From assembly GCF_003096035.1 (NCBI RefSeq), contig NZ_CP029186.1, positions 3,268,001 to 3,332,000 of the forward strand: a DNA stretch of 64,000 bases. Reading direction: 5' to 3'. Below the pieces are notes generated by a model. It searched no databases. It was not told the DNA's origin and was given only the letters and a program-made list of their open reading frames with translations. Below are positions 1 to 9,048 of the stretch, in pieces; the first letter of the stretch is position 1, and each line of letters starts with the position of its first letter. The position numbers and the translations under genes were made by a program. This DNA is from Flavobacterium album. GTDB taxonomy: Bacteria > Bacteroidota > Bacteroidia > Flavobacteriales > Flavobacteriaceae.

Positions 1-702
1 CTGCGGTTCCATGCTGTCCGGCTCGAACTCCCTGGTGGCGATGCTGCCCGCATATTCCCAGATCTCCAGTATGTCGGAAAGCCTGACTGCGTAGGGCTCG
101 TAGAAGGTGTTGTCCGAGCTCAGCACCAGGCTGCTTTTTTCATGGCTGCTGAGCCTCTTGTACACGATGCCGTCATCCTTCATAAGGAATACATAGGTCC
201 TGCCGTTCCTTATCTCCCCGAGGTTCTCTATGTAGCGGCCCACCACGAAGGAACCCTCGTTGTGCGGGGGCATGGAATCGCCGTCGATCGGGAAGGCCCT
301 GAGCTTTCCCTTGCCGATAAAGGGCAGCGAGATCTGCTGCAGCCCCTCTATGAACTCCGGGTCGCTGTAGCCGTTCAGGTAGCCCGCTTTTGCCTTGTGG
401 GGGATGATCTCGATGGTATTCTCCCCTGCCCTGTCCACGGTGATGGGCAGCAGGATCCGGTTGTCCTCCAGGCGTATCAATCCTCCGGTATCCACCTTGC
501 GGATATCCACCGAGAGCAGCACGTCGATGCTGTAATGGTAGTAGTGCGCGATGCGCTTGAGGATCTCATACGGCGCCTCAGAGGCCCCGGACTCGTACTT
601 CACATAGCGCGCACGCGTGATTAGAAGGTCCTCAGCGAGCTTTTCCTGCGAGACCTTCTTTTGGAGCCTTAAATACCTGATGTTGTCGGAAAAGAGAGAC
701 AT
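1..702 (-). CDS. XRE/S24-family LexA-like repressor (3' end cut by window edge)
   Basis: Translating leftward from the ATG at 700-702 gives an open frame of 234 codons that reaches the window edge without a stop. The N-terminal ~65 residues form an XRE-type helix-turn-helix. The C-terminal half is a LexA/UmuD-like S24 peptidase: GDSM carries the predicted nucleophilic Ser, and the Lys in VYKRL is the general base. Such repressors cleave themselves when RecA filaments form. The gene is divergent from dinB-dnaE across 89 bp that hold two near-palindromes, so it is most likely the repressor of that operon and of itself. Families of this type are about 250 residues long, so little is missing. Function rests on domain logic; the target assignment is inferred from position. 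Confidence 0.88.
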   Translation of the reverse strand, partial: MSLFSDNIRYLRLQKKVSQEKLAEDLLITRARYVKYESGASEAPYEILKRIAHYYHYSIDVLLSVDIRKVDTGGLIRLEDNRILLPITVDRAGENTIEIIPHKAKAGYLNGYSDPEFIEGLQQISLPFIGKGKLRAFPIDGDSMPPHNEGSFVVGRYIENLGEIRNGRTYVFLMKDDGIVYKRLSSHEKSSLVLSSDNTFYEPYAVRLSDILEIWEYAGSIATREFEPDSMEPQ

Positions 703-713
703 GGGCTAAATTG

Positions 714-737
714 TTGCTATTTGTAACAGCAAATATA
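714..737 (-). promoter_or_regulatory. Leftward promoter with overlapping near-palindromic operator
   Basis: Bases 714-732 form a 19-bp near-palindrome: TTGCT and AGCAA arms match perfectly, with two mismatched pairs inside. On the minus strand, 730-737 reads TATATTTG, a perfect fit to the Bacteroidota -7 box TAnnTTTG for the S24 repressor gene. The overlap suggests repressor binding blocks its own promoter. Confidence 0.5.
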
Positions 738-760
738 TAAATTTTTGTTTCAATCTGGTC

Positions 761-780
761 TAATTTTGTTCCGTACAAAA
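761..780 (+). promoter_or_regulatory. Rightward dinB-dnaE promoter with overlapping palindromic operator
   Basis: TAATTTTG at 761-768 fits the TAnnTTTG -7 box and lies 24 bp before the dinB ATG. It overlaps a 17-bp near-palindrome at 764-780 (TTTTGT and ACAAAA arms, centre at 772, one mismatched pair). A repressor dimer bound there would cover the -7 region. This is a likely operator for the divergent S24 repressor. Confidence 0.5.
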
Positions 781-791
781 AGAAAAGATTT

Positions 792-1946
792 ATGGAACGC
801 TCGATAGTACATATGGACCTGGACACCTTCTTCGTCTCCTGCGTGAGACTGCAGAACGCTGCCCTTGAGGGGATTCCGCTGATCGTGGGCGGCGGGGACC
901 GCGGCGTGGTGGCCTCCTGCTCCTACGAGGCGCGCAGGTTCGGGGTGCATTCGGCCATGCCCATCAAGATGGCCCTAAGGCTCTGTCCCGAGGCCCGCGT
1001 GGTGAAGGGCGACATGGAATTATTTTCCCGCTATTCGAATACCGTCTCCCAGATCATCGAGGAGAAGGCCCCGGTGATGGAAAAGGCCTCCATCGACGAG
1101 TTCTACCTCGACATCACGGGCATGGACAAATTCCACGGTTCCTACAAGTGGACCAGCGAGCTCTCCTCTCTGATTACCCATGAGACCGGCCTGCCCATCA
1201 GTTTCGCCCTCTCGGTAAACAAGACCGTATCCAAGATCGCCACCGGGGAGGGAAAGCCCAGGGGCAACCTGGAGATCCCCCAGCTCATGGTCCGGCAGTT
1301 CCTCAACCCGCTCTCCATCCGGAAGATCCCGATGGTGGGCGACGCCACCTTCAAGCTATTGTCCCGCATCGCCATCCGCAACATACAGACCCTGGCCGAG
1401 ATGCCCGTGAACGTGCTGCAGGAGATGATCGGCAAGAACGGCACCGAATTATGGAAGAAGGCCAACGGCATCGACAACACCCCCGTGGAGCCCTACCGCG
1501 AGCGCAAGTCCCTGTCCACCGAGGACACCTTCCACCAGGATACCACCGACCTGGCCTTCCTGCGCTCGGTGCTTTCGTCCATGGTGGAGAAGCTGGCCTA
1601 CCAGCTGCGCAGCGAGGGCTGGCTTACCTCCAACGTGACGGTGAAGATCCGCTATTCCAATTTTGATACCGAGACCCGCCAGATGGCCCTGGCCTATACC
1701 TCCTCGGACCATGTGCTTACCAGTGCCGTCCTGGAATCCTTCGGGAAGCTCTACCAGCGCCGCATGAGCCTGCGCCTTGTCGGGGTACGCTTCGGCAAGC
1801 TGGTGCGCGGCTCCTACCAGATCAACCTGTTCGAGGACACCCAGGAGATGATGTCCCTGTACCAGGCCATGGACAGGATCAAGAACCGCTTCGGCGCCGG
1901 TGCCGTGATGCGCGGTAGCGGCATGCACCAACCCAAAATACGCTAA
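792..1946 (+). CDS. dinB: Y-family DNA polymerase IV (translesion synthesis)
   Basis: This 384-residue protein is a DinB-type translesion polymerase. Catalytic acids are visible as MDLD (Asp9) and SIDE (Asp102, Glu103). YEARRFGV is the finger motif, and SVNKTVSKIATGEGKP belongs to the palm of the Pol IV family. A consensus beta-clamp peptide QINLF lies at residues 343-347, so recruitment to the sliding clamp is expected. It is the first gene of a rightward operon: the next ORF starts 3 bp after its stop. It probably bypasses lesions together with the DnaE encoded next. The ATG at 792 fits the Y-family N-terminus exactly. Confidence 0.95.
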   Translation: MERSIVHMDLDTFFVSCVRLQNAALEGIPLIVGGGDRGVVASCSYEARRFGVHSAMPIKMALRLCPEARVVKGDMELFSRYSNTVSQIIEEKAPVMEKASIDEFYLDITGMDKFHGSYKWTSELSSLITHETGLPISFALSVNKTVSKIATGEGKPRGNLEIPQLMVRQFLNPLSIRKIPMVGDATFKLLSRIAIRNIQTLAEMPVNVLQEMIGKNGTELWKKANGIDNTPVEPYRERKSLSTEDTFHQDTTDLAFLRSVLSSMVEKLAYQLRSEGWLTSNVTVKIRYSNFDTETRQMALAYTSSDHVLTSAVLESFGKLYQRRMSLRLVGVRFGKLVRGSYQINLFEDTQEMMSLYQAMDRIKNRFGAGAVMRGSGMHQPKIR

Positions 1947-1949
1947 GCC

Positions 1950-4900
1950 ATGTATCTCAACTGCCATTCCTTCCACAGCCTGCGCTACGGCACCATTCCC
2001 GTTCCCGGCCTGGTAGCCCGGGGCAAGAGCCTCGGGGTTACGGCCATGGCTCTTACCGATATCAATACCGTCACGGGCATCTACGAGTTCTACAGGGCCT
2101 GCTTGGAGGCGGGCATCAAACCCCTTGTGGGCATGGAGTTCCGGGAGGAGCACAGGCTGTGCTACATTGCCATTGCCCGGGACCGTTCCGGCATCGGGGA
2201 GATCTGTCGCCACCGTACCCGCTACAACCTGGAAGGCCTTCCGGTCCCTGCTTCCGCGCCCGATTTCAAGCGGGTGTTCGTGATATACCCCATCGAAAAC
2301 GTGCCGGAGGTGCTGGGGGAATCCGAATACATTGGCATCCGGGCAGAGGAGCTTTCGCTGCTGATCCGCCCCGAGTGGAAGGCAAGGCTCAACAAGATGG
2401 TCCTGCTCCAGCCGGTCACCTTCCGCTCCAAGGCGGAATACAACCTGCACCGCATCCTAAGGGCCATTGACCTGAACACACTGGGCAGCAAGCTCAGGCC
2501 TTCCGATTATTGCGCCTCCGATGAGACGATGGCCGCCCCGGAACAGATCATGGCACGCTTTGGCCAGTATCCGGGCATACTGGAGAATACCCTTGCCCTG
2601 GTCGATGACTGCCATTTCGAATATGAGTTCGGCATCCCACGCAACAAGAAGCATTACACCGCCAACCGTGATACAGACCTTGAATTATTAAGCAGCCTGG
2701 CCCATCAGGGACTCCTGCGCCGCTATGGATCCAACAACCCCTCAGCCAGGGAGCGCGTGGAAAAGGAACTGGCTGTAATACACCAGCTGGAATTCAGCGG
2801 CTATTTCCTGATTACCTGGGATATTGTCCGATACAGCAATTCAATGGGGTTCCTGCATATCGGGCGCGGCAGCGGGGCCAACAGCATCATTGCCTACTGC
2901 CTGGGCATCACCGATATCTGCCCCCTGGAGCTGGACCTGTATTTCGAGCGCTTCCTAAACCTGAACCGCAAGAGCCCTCCCGATTTTGACATCGACTGGT
3001 CCTGGAAGGAGCGCGACGTGATACTGGACTATGTCTTCCGGCGCTACGGCGCGGACCATGTGGCCTTCTGCGGCACCAATGTGGAATTCAAGTACAAGTC
3101 CATATTCCGGGAAGTGGGCAAGGTATTCGGGTTCCCAAAGGAGGAACTGGATGCCTTGTCCGGCACTGCAATGGACCGTCATGACAAGAATGAAGTGGTC
3201 AAGCTGGTGCACCGCTACGGCATGATGATGGAGAAATATCCCAACCAGCGTTCCATGCATTCCTGCGGGATCCTTATATCGGAAGACCCCATCACCGATT
3301 TCACGGCATTGGAGCTGCCACCCAAGGGCTTCCCCATCGTGCAGTTCGACATGCACGTGGCCGAGGAGGTAGGCTTTGACAAGTTTGATATCCTCTCCCA
3401 GAGGGGCATCGGGCATATCGACGATTCTGTAAGACTGATCAAGAAGAACCTCGGCATTACCGTTGACATACGTGACACCTCGCTTTCCAAGGACGAGGCT
3501 TCCTGCAACGCTTTTTTAGGCAAGGGAAATACCATCGGCTGCTTCTATATCGAGAGCCCTGCCATGAGGGGGCTCTTGCGAAGGCTTAAATGTGATAATT
3601 ATAAGGTCCTGGTGGCGGCCTCCTCCATCATCCGCCCGGGGGTGGCCCAGAGCGGGATGATGAAGGAATACATCTTCCGGCACAACTATCCTGATAAGTT
3701 CGAGTATTTCCACCCCGTATTTGAAGAGCAGCTTGGGGAAACCTATGGCATCATGGTCTATCAGGAAGATGTGATCAAGATCGCCCTGCATTACGGCGGG
3801 TTGGCAGCGGCTGATGGGGAGATACTGCGCCGGGCTATGAGTGGCAAGGGGCGTTCCAAAGCAGCACTGCAGCGGGTAAAGGATAATTTCTTTGCCTCCT
3901 GTGCGGCAAAGGGCCATCCCGAGCAGCTGAGCGCCGAGATCTACCGCCAGATCGAGTCCTTTGCCGGCTATTCCTTCTGCAAGGCACACTCGGCATCCTA
4001 TGCCGTGGAAAGCTACCAGAGCCTGTACCTGAAAGTGCATTATCCCGTCGAGTTCATGGTGGCGGTGATCAACAACCAGGGCGGGTTCTACCGCACCGAG
4101 GTCTACGTGCACGAGGCCAGGATGTCCGGAGCTGCTATACATAACCCTTGCGTTAACAAGAGTGAAGTCGAAACCACTTTGTACGGCAAGGATGTCTACC
4201 TGGGTTTTATGCACCTGCAGGGCTTGCAGGGGGATATCGCCAGGCGGATTTGGGAGGAGCGTATGGCAAATGGAGAGTACCATTCCCTGGAGGATTTTAT
4301 CAACAGGGTGCCTGTCGGGATCGAGGGCCTGCAACTGCTGATCTATATCGGCGCATTCCGCTCTACGGGAAAAAATAAGAACGAACTCCTGGTAACTGCC
4401 CGGCGTATCATGATGAACTTTAAGCCCGAACACCGCCAGCCGCAATTGCTGCCCGAACCTGTACGGGAATACAAACTGCCGGAACTGAAACGTTCTCCCT
4501 TTGAGGATGCCTTCGACGAGATCGAGCTCCTGGGGTTCCCGGTCTCAGTCACGCCGTTCAACCTGCTGAAGACCAGCTACCGTGGCGACGTGATGGCACG
4601 GGATCTGGTACAATACCACAAGAAACAGGTCAGGATGCTCGCCTACCTGGTCTCCCGCAAGCACGTGCCTACCAAGATGGGAGCCATGTATTTCGGTACC
4701 TGGATCGACAGCAACGGGGAATTCTTCGACACGGCCCACTTTACAGGAAGCCTCAGGGAGTATCCCTTCAAGGGTGGTGGCTGCTACCTGCTCCTGGGGA
4801 CCGTGGAGGTGGACTACCACTTCCCCACCATCACCATATCCAAGATGGAAAAGATGCCCTTCATGGCCGATCCCCGTTACAGGGAAACCGATGCGGAAAG

Positions 4901-5027
4901 CACCCGTACCGAGCAGAGGCTCCGCGAGGACGTATCCATGACCCACCGCGCCCCTTACCCGCAGGAACAGGAGATCAACCTGCCAAGGCACAAGATGAAC
5001 AGCGTAAATGAAAAGAAAACAGTATGA
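1950..5027 (+). CDS. dnaE: Error-prone-type DNA polymerase III alpha subunit
   Basis: This 1025-residue C-family polymerase is shorter than the replicative alpha subunit of about 1160 residues. Its N-terminus is a PHP domain whose metal-binding residues look partly degenerate (LNCHSFHSL start). The catalytic PDFDID motif gives Asp345, Asp347 and Asp349. The C-terminus keeps an OB-fold-like section (RMLAYLVSRK onwards). Short DnaE proteins beside a Y-family polymerase in damage-inducible cassettes act as error-prone extenders, as in ImuB-DnaE2 mutasomes. The gene starts 3 bp after dinB and overlaps the next gene by ATGA, so the genes are translationally coupled. Its role as accessory rather than replicative polymerase is inferred from the context. 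Confidence 0.9.
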   Translation: MYLNCHSFHSLRYGTIPVPGLVARGKSLGVTAMALTDINTVTGIYEFYRACLEAGIKPLVGMEFREEHRLCYIAIARDRSGIGEICRHRTRYNLEGLPVPASAPDFKRVFVIYPIENVPEVLGESEYIGIRAEELSLLIRPEWKARLNKMVLLQPVTFRSKAEYNLHRILRAIDLNTLGSKLRPSDYCASDETMAAPEQIMARFGQYPGILENTLALVDDCHFEYEFGIPRNKKHYTANRDTDLELLSSLAHQGLLRRYGSNNPSARERVEKELAVIHQLEFSGYFLITWDIVRYSNSMGFLHIGRGSGANSIIAYCLGITDICPLELDLYFERFLNLNRKSPPDFDIDWSWKERDVILDYVFRRYGADHVAFCGTNVEFKYKSIFREVGKVFGFPKEELDALSGTAMDRHDKNEVVKLVHRYGMMMEKYPNQRSMHSCGILISEDPITDFTALELPPKGFPIVQFDMHVAEEVGFDKFDILSQRGIGHIDDSVRLIKKNLGITVDIRDTSLSKDEASCNAFLGKGNTIGCFYIESPAMRGLLRRLKCDNYKVLVAASSIIRPGVAQSGMMKEYIFRHNYPDKFEYFHPVFEEQLGETYGIMVYQEDVIKIALHYGGLAAADGEILRRAMSGKGRSKAALQRVKDNFFASCAAKGHPEQLSAEIYRQIESFAGYSFCKAHSASYAVESYQSLYLKVHYPVEFMVAVINNQGGFYRTEVYVHEARMSGAAIHNPCVNKSEVETTLYGKDVYLGFMHLQGLQGDIARRIWEERMANGEYHSLEDFINRVPVGIEGLQLLIYIGAFRSTGKNKNELLVTARRIMMNFKPEHRQPQLLPEPVREYKLPELKRSPFEDAFDEIELLGFPVSVTPFNLLKTSYRGDVMARDLVQYHKKQVRMLAYLVSRKHVPTKMGAMYFGTWIDSNGEFFDTAHFTGSLREYPFKGGGCYLLLGTVEVDYHFPTITISKMEKMPFMADPRYRETDAESTRTEQRLREDVSMTHRAPYPQEQEINLPRHKMNSVNEKKTV

Positions 5028-6406
5028 AAAAGATGGAATATGCCATAGTCGACATAGAGACCACAGGCGGGAATGCATCGGGCAGCCGCATTACGGAAAT
5101 TGCCATCATTATCCATGATGGCAAAGATATCCTTGACCGCTTCGAAACACTGGTCAACCCGCAAAAGGAAATACCACTGCCCATCTTTGCCCTGACCGGC
5201 ATCAATAATGAAATGGTACGGGACGCTCCTGTTTTCGACGATATTGCCCAGCAGGTCTTCGAGTTATTGGAAGGACGGATTTTCGTAGCCCACAATGTCA
5301 ACTTTGACCACTCGTTCATACGCCATGAACTGGGCAGGGCGGGCTTGAAATGGTCGGCCACAAACAAACTGTGTACGGTACGCGCTGCGCGCAAGATCAA
5401 ACCCGGGCTTCCATCTTATAGCCTGGGTAACCTCTGCAGGTCATTGGATATTCCGCTGCTGGCCGCCCACCGCGCTGGTGGCGATGCTGATGCAACGGCT
5501 ATTTTACTGTGCCAGCTACTGGAATGCGACAGCGAGGGCACCATCGATAAGATGATTAAAAAGAACGCACAGGACCAGCGCCTTCCGCCCAACCTGCCGC
5601 CGGAAGATTTTGACCGCCTCCCTGAAAATACGGGAGTGTATTATTTTTATAACCAGTTCCGTACGGTCGTCTATGTGGGTAAGGCCAAGAACCTGAAGAA
5701 GCGGGTGGCCCAGCATTTCAGCGGGCATAAGATCACGCCCCAGCGGCAAAACTTCCTCCGGGACATCTACGCCATTTCCTTCGAGGTATGCGCCTCCGAG
5801 TTCATGGCGCTGCTATTGGAATGCTGTGAGATCAAAAAGCTCTGGCCCATCCATAACAGGGCGTTGAAAAAGTTCGACCCAAAGTTCGGGCTGTATGAAT
5901 ATGAAGCCCGGAACGGCTATAAATACCTGGCTGTCGGTAAGCTTGCCAAACACCAACGCTATGTTGAAATGTTCCATTCCCTGCATGATGGGGTAAACCT
6001 GCTTCTAAAGCTGGCGGGACAGTTCAGCATTGATTACCGGTTTATCCATTATGGGACCTCTAAAGATGAAGCTGCTCCTGCACGTGATCTTACAGCGCTT
6101 CCGGATATGGACATCCATAATGATGCCGTGAACGGTGCCCTGGAATCTTTGGAGGCTTCCCGGCCGAGTTACGCCATCGTAGATAAAGGGCGGAGCCGTG
6201 ACGAACGCAGCTGCATCTGGGTAGAGAAAGGGCATTTTTATGGAATGGGCTACATCAGCTCCGATATCGGCATTTCAGACGTTTCTGAAATCAGGGATTA
6301 TGTCACCCCCTATCAAAGTAATGGCTACATTATGCAGCTGATCAATGCCTATGCCGACAGATATCCCGGCAAGGTCAAAAGGCCGGCCGTGCAGGTGGAA
6401 GAATAA
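5024..6406 (+). CDS. DnaQ-like 3'-5' exonuclease fused to GIY-YIG endonuclease domain
   Basis: The first ~170 residues are a DEDDh exonuclease: DIE (Asp10, Glu12), NFDHSF (Asp95) and HRAGGDAD (His149, Asp154). Residues ~200-280 are a UvrC/Cho-type GIY-YIG nuclease with GVYYF, YVGKA and Arg227. The last ~170 residues are a less recognisable tail. DnaQ-UvrC fusions are known in several bacteria as Cho-like repair nucleases. Sitting directly after dnaE with an ATGA overlap, it could supply proofreading to the polymerase, incise damaged DNA, or both. All key catalytic residues I can check are present. Confidence 0.9.
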   Translation: MKKMEYAIVDIETTGGNASGSRITEIAIIIHDGKDILDRFETLVNPQKEIPLPIFALTGINNEMVRDAPVFDDIAQQVFELLEGRIFVAHNVNFDHSFIRHELGRAGLKWSATNKLCTVRAARKIKPGLPSYSLGNLCRSLDIPLLAAHRAGGDADATAILLCQLLECDSEGTIDKMIKKNAQDQRLPPNLPPEDFDRLPENTGVYYFYNQFRTVVYVGKAKNLKKRVAQHFSGHKITPQRQNFLRDIYAISFEVCASEFMALLLECCEIKKLWPIHNRALKKFDPKFGLYEYEARNGYKYLAVGKLAKHQRYVEMFHSLHDGVNLLLKLAGQFSIDYRFIHYGTSKDEAAPARDLTALPDMDIHNDAVNGALESLEASRPSYAIVDKGRSRDERSCIWVEKGHFYGMGYISSDIGISDVSEIRDYVTPYQSNGYIMQLINAYADRYPGKVKRPAVQVEE

Positions 6407-6421
6407 TATAATAGATCAGAT

Positions 6422-7036
6422 ATGACACTCTTTGACGATATCGAACTCTTTACGGTAGGCACTTCGCCTAAGAAATACCATGACCTGCCCGGCCTGGAGC
6501 TGATGCAGCATGACAGCTTTGTCCCAAGGGAACAAGCCGATCGCTACTATGAGATCCTTCTCGAGAGCACGCCCTGGCGCCGGTATGAGATGCCCATGTA
6601 CGATAAGATCGTCACGGCCCCGCGCATGGTTGCCTGGTATGGCGAGCAGGAAGAGGCCGGCGAAGGCGCCCTGCCCTGGACTCCCGAGCTGTTGGAGCTT
6701 CGAAGAAAGGTCGAATCAGGGACGGGGCTGGAATTCAATGCCGTATTGCTGAACCTGTACAGGAACGGCAATGACAGCGTCGCCTGGCATTCCGACAGGG
6801 AGCACAAGATCGGAAAGAATCCCAATATTGCCTCAGTTACCTTCGGGCAGACACGTCCCTTCAAATTCAGGCACAAGATTGACAAATCGATTGGGCAACT
6901 GGAAATACCACTGCATCATGGCACATTGCTTCTGATGTCGGGAACCACCAACACCTTCTGGGAGCACCATATCCCAAAGTCCGCCAAGGACATGCTGCCG
7001 CGGATTAATCTGACCTTCAGGCAGGTGAAACTGTAG
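6422..7036 (+). CDS. alkB: AlkB-family 2-oxoglutarate/Fe(II) dioxygenase, DNA dealkylation
   Basis: This 204-residue protein matches short AlkB homologues (ALKBH2/3-like). Iron ligands are WHSD (His123, Asp125) and His182 in WEHHIPK. The 2-oxoglutarate-binding RxNxTFR signature is at residues 194-200 (RINLTFR). The enzyme oxidatively removes methyl groups from N1-methyladenine and N3-methylcytosine. It starts 15 bp after the exonuclease gene and is the last member of the damage operon. Its stop is only 1 bp from the end of the convergent membrane-protein gene, with no visible terminator between them. Confidence 0.93.
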   Translation: MTLFDDIELFTVGTSPKKYHDLPGLELMQHDSFVPREQADRYYEILLESTPWRRYEMPMYDKIVTAPRMVAWYGEQEEAGEGALPWTPELLELRRKVESGTGLEFNAVLLNLYRNGNDSVAWHSDREHKIGKNPNIASVTFGQTRPFKFRHKIDKSIGQLEIPLHHGTLLLMSGTTNTFWEHHIPKSAKDMLPRINLTFRQVKL

Positions 7037-7037
7037 C

Positions 7038-8840
7038 TTAAATGATTCTTGCATCGCTTACATAGCCCACTTTTTTCAGTTCTTGCTTGTATGCTTCTAA
7101 CTTATCAAATGAAGCAATGGCAAGTTGAATCATTTCCCTTACTGCTTCCGTCGCCGGCTTCGCTATTGCATCCCGCTGCACGATCCTCAGATTCTCATGC
7201 AGCTTTATATACAAGTCCTTCCTATCAAGGCTGGCGGAAACATCTATTCTATGTGAGATGTCAACAAATTTTTGGACGAGATCCTTAATCAGTACTTCAT
7301 CGTCAATCCTTATCATATGCAGCATTTGGGCTTTTGCCTGGTTGATCACCACGTTATTAAGTTTTCCCTTTCCGAAGAGCATGTCAATCATTTCCAATAA
7401 TCCCAGATGGGGAATCTTACACTTTATCTTCTCATAAACGTTTGCTCCCTCCTTAAAGGGGAAGTTTAGATAGGATATCTGCTGCACATCGTTTAAGTCT
7501 ATATATTTCTGGAAGCACTCCTTCTTGTAGTTATGTATGACATTAAGTATAAAGCACTTTGTACTGTCCGTAGTTTCCAGGTCCAATACCTGGACCTCAT
7601 AAACATAGAAACTATTAAATATTTCTTTAAACAGGGTATGCTTCTTCGCTGGTACCAGAATCTCTGCAAAGGCTAAAAATTTTGCCAATGGTTCAAAGAC
7701 AACCTCACACTTCTGAGCAGTATCAAAACGGTTGGATCCAGTATAATTTACCTCCGGAGGAAAAAGCTTCACAAAAACTGCTTTGGAGAAGCTTCTATAT
7801 TCTTCTATAATTTCCTGGCAGATATCATCTTCACCATACTGCAATGCCTTCTTGAAAAATTTTTCTGTAGTGAAATTCAGATTTAAATACCTGTATTTTT
7901 CCCCATGGCCGAGAAACTCCTCAAAACCTTCCTTTTCAATGTTTTCAAAGACAAGCCTCTCGATACGGAATATTGTCCGCATTACAAGAATTGCTATGTA
8001 TTCGTTTTTTTCCTTCAGCGCCAGGAAATAGAAATTTTCGAGGGAATCAAAAAACTTATAATACAAATCCTTAAAATCCACATAATACTTTTCCTCTTCC
8101 TTATTGGTGACGTTGGTCCTGAAAAAGTCAACCATCGTGTCGGTTATCAATTCTATATTATAGAAATCGGACTCCTTTACCGACATCAGGCCAATCTCGT
8201 TGATGATGTTTATAGGATCCTTCTGGTGAAAGGTATGCATGTCGCCCTCCATTTTTGCAATGAAACGCGCTACGGTGACATCTTCATTGAGCTTATTAAA
8301 AAGGTTGATTATGTTTTTCCTGTTCTGTGAATTTCTAAGCAGGAATATAAAGCATGGGAAAATCGAAAAGAAGCTTACAATAGAAAGCACGATCGAAAAG
8401 AAAAATATGAAATTGCTAAATGAACTACTAACCGGAGCTTCTTTTATAAAGTACACGGAATAGGACAGTAATACTACGGCAGCAAAGAGCAGCGTTATGC
8501 AAATCTTTGCGCTTCTATTTTTAAAAAAGTCCAAAAAGGCATAACGTCCAAAATACCTGTAGAAAATATTAAACGATAAGACTATCAATGAAAATGTGAT
8601 CCCAAAAAGTACGCCTATTGTCCTCAATATGGATTCCAGCAATGCAGCCTGGGTTTCCATAGCAGGCATATTAATGCCATACGAATAAGGGAATAGAAAA
8701 ATATATCCTACGCAAAAAATCAGCAGCAAAACTAAGAAAACGGACCAGTCAAAAAAGATGTAATCGAACGGCTTCTTGCGCGACAACAGGAAAAATTGTT
8801 GCCTGTAAAAATTTTTACGGAAGATGTCTTTTATTTTCAT
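7038..8840 (-). CDS. Four-helix membrane protein with large soluble domain, DUF2254-like
   Basis: This 600-residue protein has four predicted membrane segments in the first ~170 residues: around FLVLLLIFCVGYIF, a second with GVLFGITFSLIVLSFN, a third with ICITLLFAAVVLLSY, and a fourth in FIFFFSIVLSIVSFF. About 430 mostly helical soluble residues follow. The second segment followed by an Arg/Tyr-rich patch is reminiscent of DUF2254 inner-membrane proteins, whose function is unknown. It is convergent with alkB and divergent from the DUF4365 gene, so it is a single-gene unit. The family assignment is tentative; membrane location is secure. Confidence 0.75.
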   Translation of the reverse strand: MKIKDIFRKNFYRQQFFLLSRKKPFDYIFFDWSVFLVLLLIFCVGYIFLFPYSYGINMPAMETQAALLESILRTIGVLFGITFSLIVLSFNIFYRYFGRYAFLDFFKNRSAKICITLLFAAVVLLSYSVYFIKEAPVSSSFSNFIFFFSIVLSIVSFFSIFPCFIFLLRNSQNRKNIINLFNKLNEDVTVARFIAKMEGDMHTFHQKDPINIINEIGLMSVKESDFYNIELITDTMVDFFRTNVTNKEEEKYYVDFKDLYYKFFDSLENFYFLALKEKNEYIAILVMRTIFRIERLVFENIEKEGFEEFLGHGEKYRYLNLNFTTEKFFKKALQYGEDDICQEIIEEYRSFSKAVFVKLFPPEVNYTGSNRFDTAQKCEVVFEPLAKFLAFAEILVPAKKHTLFKEIFNSFYVYEVQVLDLETTDSTKCFILNVIHNYKKECFQKYIDLNDVQQISYLNFPFKEGANVYEKIKCKIPHLGLLEMIDMLFGKGKLNNVVINQAKAQMLHMIRIDDEVLIKDLVQKFVDISHRIDVSASLDRKDLYIKLHENLRIVQRDAIAKPATEAVREMIQLAIASFDKLEAYKQELKKVGYVSDARII

Positions 8841-9048
8841 TTACAGATGTTTAATTATAACCATGCTAAGCTAAAAAAAATAAACTTTCAAAGCTAACAC
8901 TTCCCTCTATTGCAACAATATATGGATTCAATGTCCTGCTCATCCCATAAGCCTATTGCCAAGTAATCTTTATTTTTTATTTTTACATATACATTTCATC
9001 AAGTCCCTATCTATTCCCCTTTTAGCAAAGACCTAGCACCTGTACAAG

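Noticed and set aside
1449-4445. Long minus-strand ORFs opposite dinB and dnaE
   Set aside because: They are shadows in GC-rich coding sequence, lack family features, and overlap intact polymerases.
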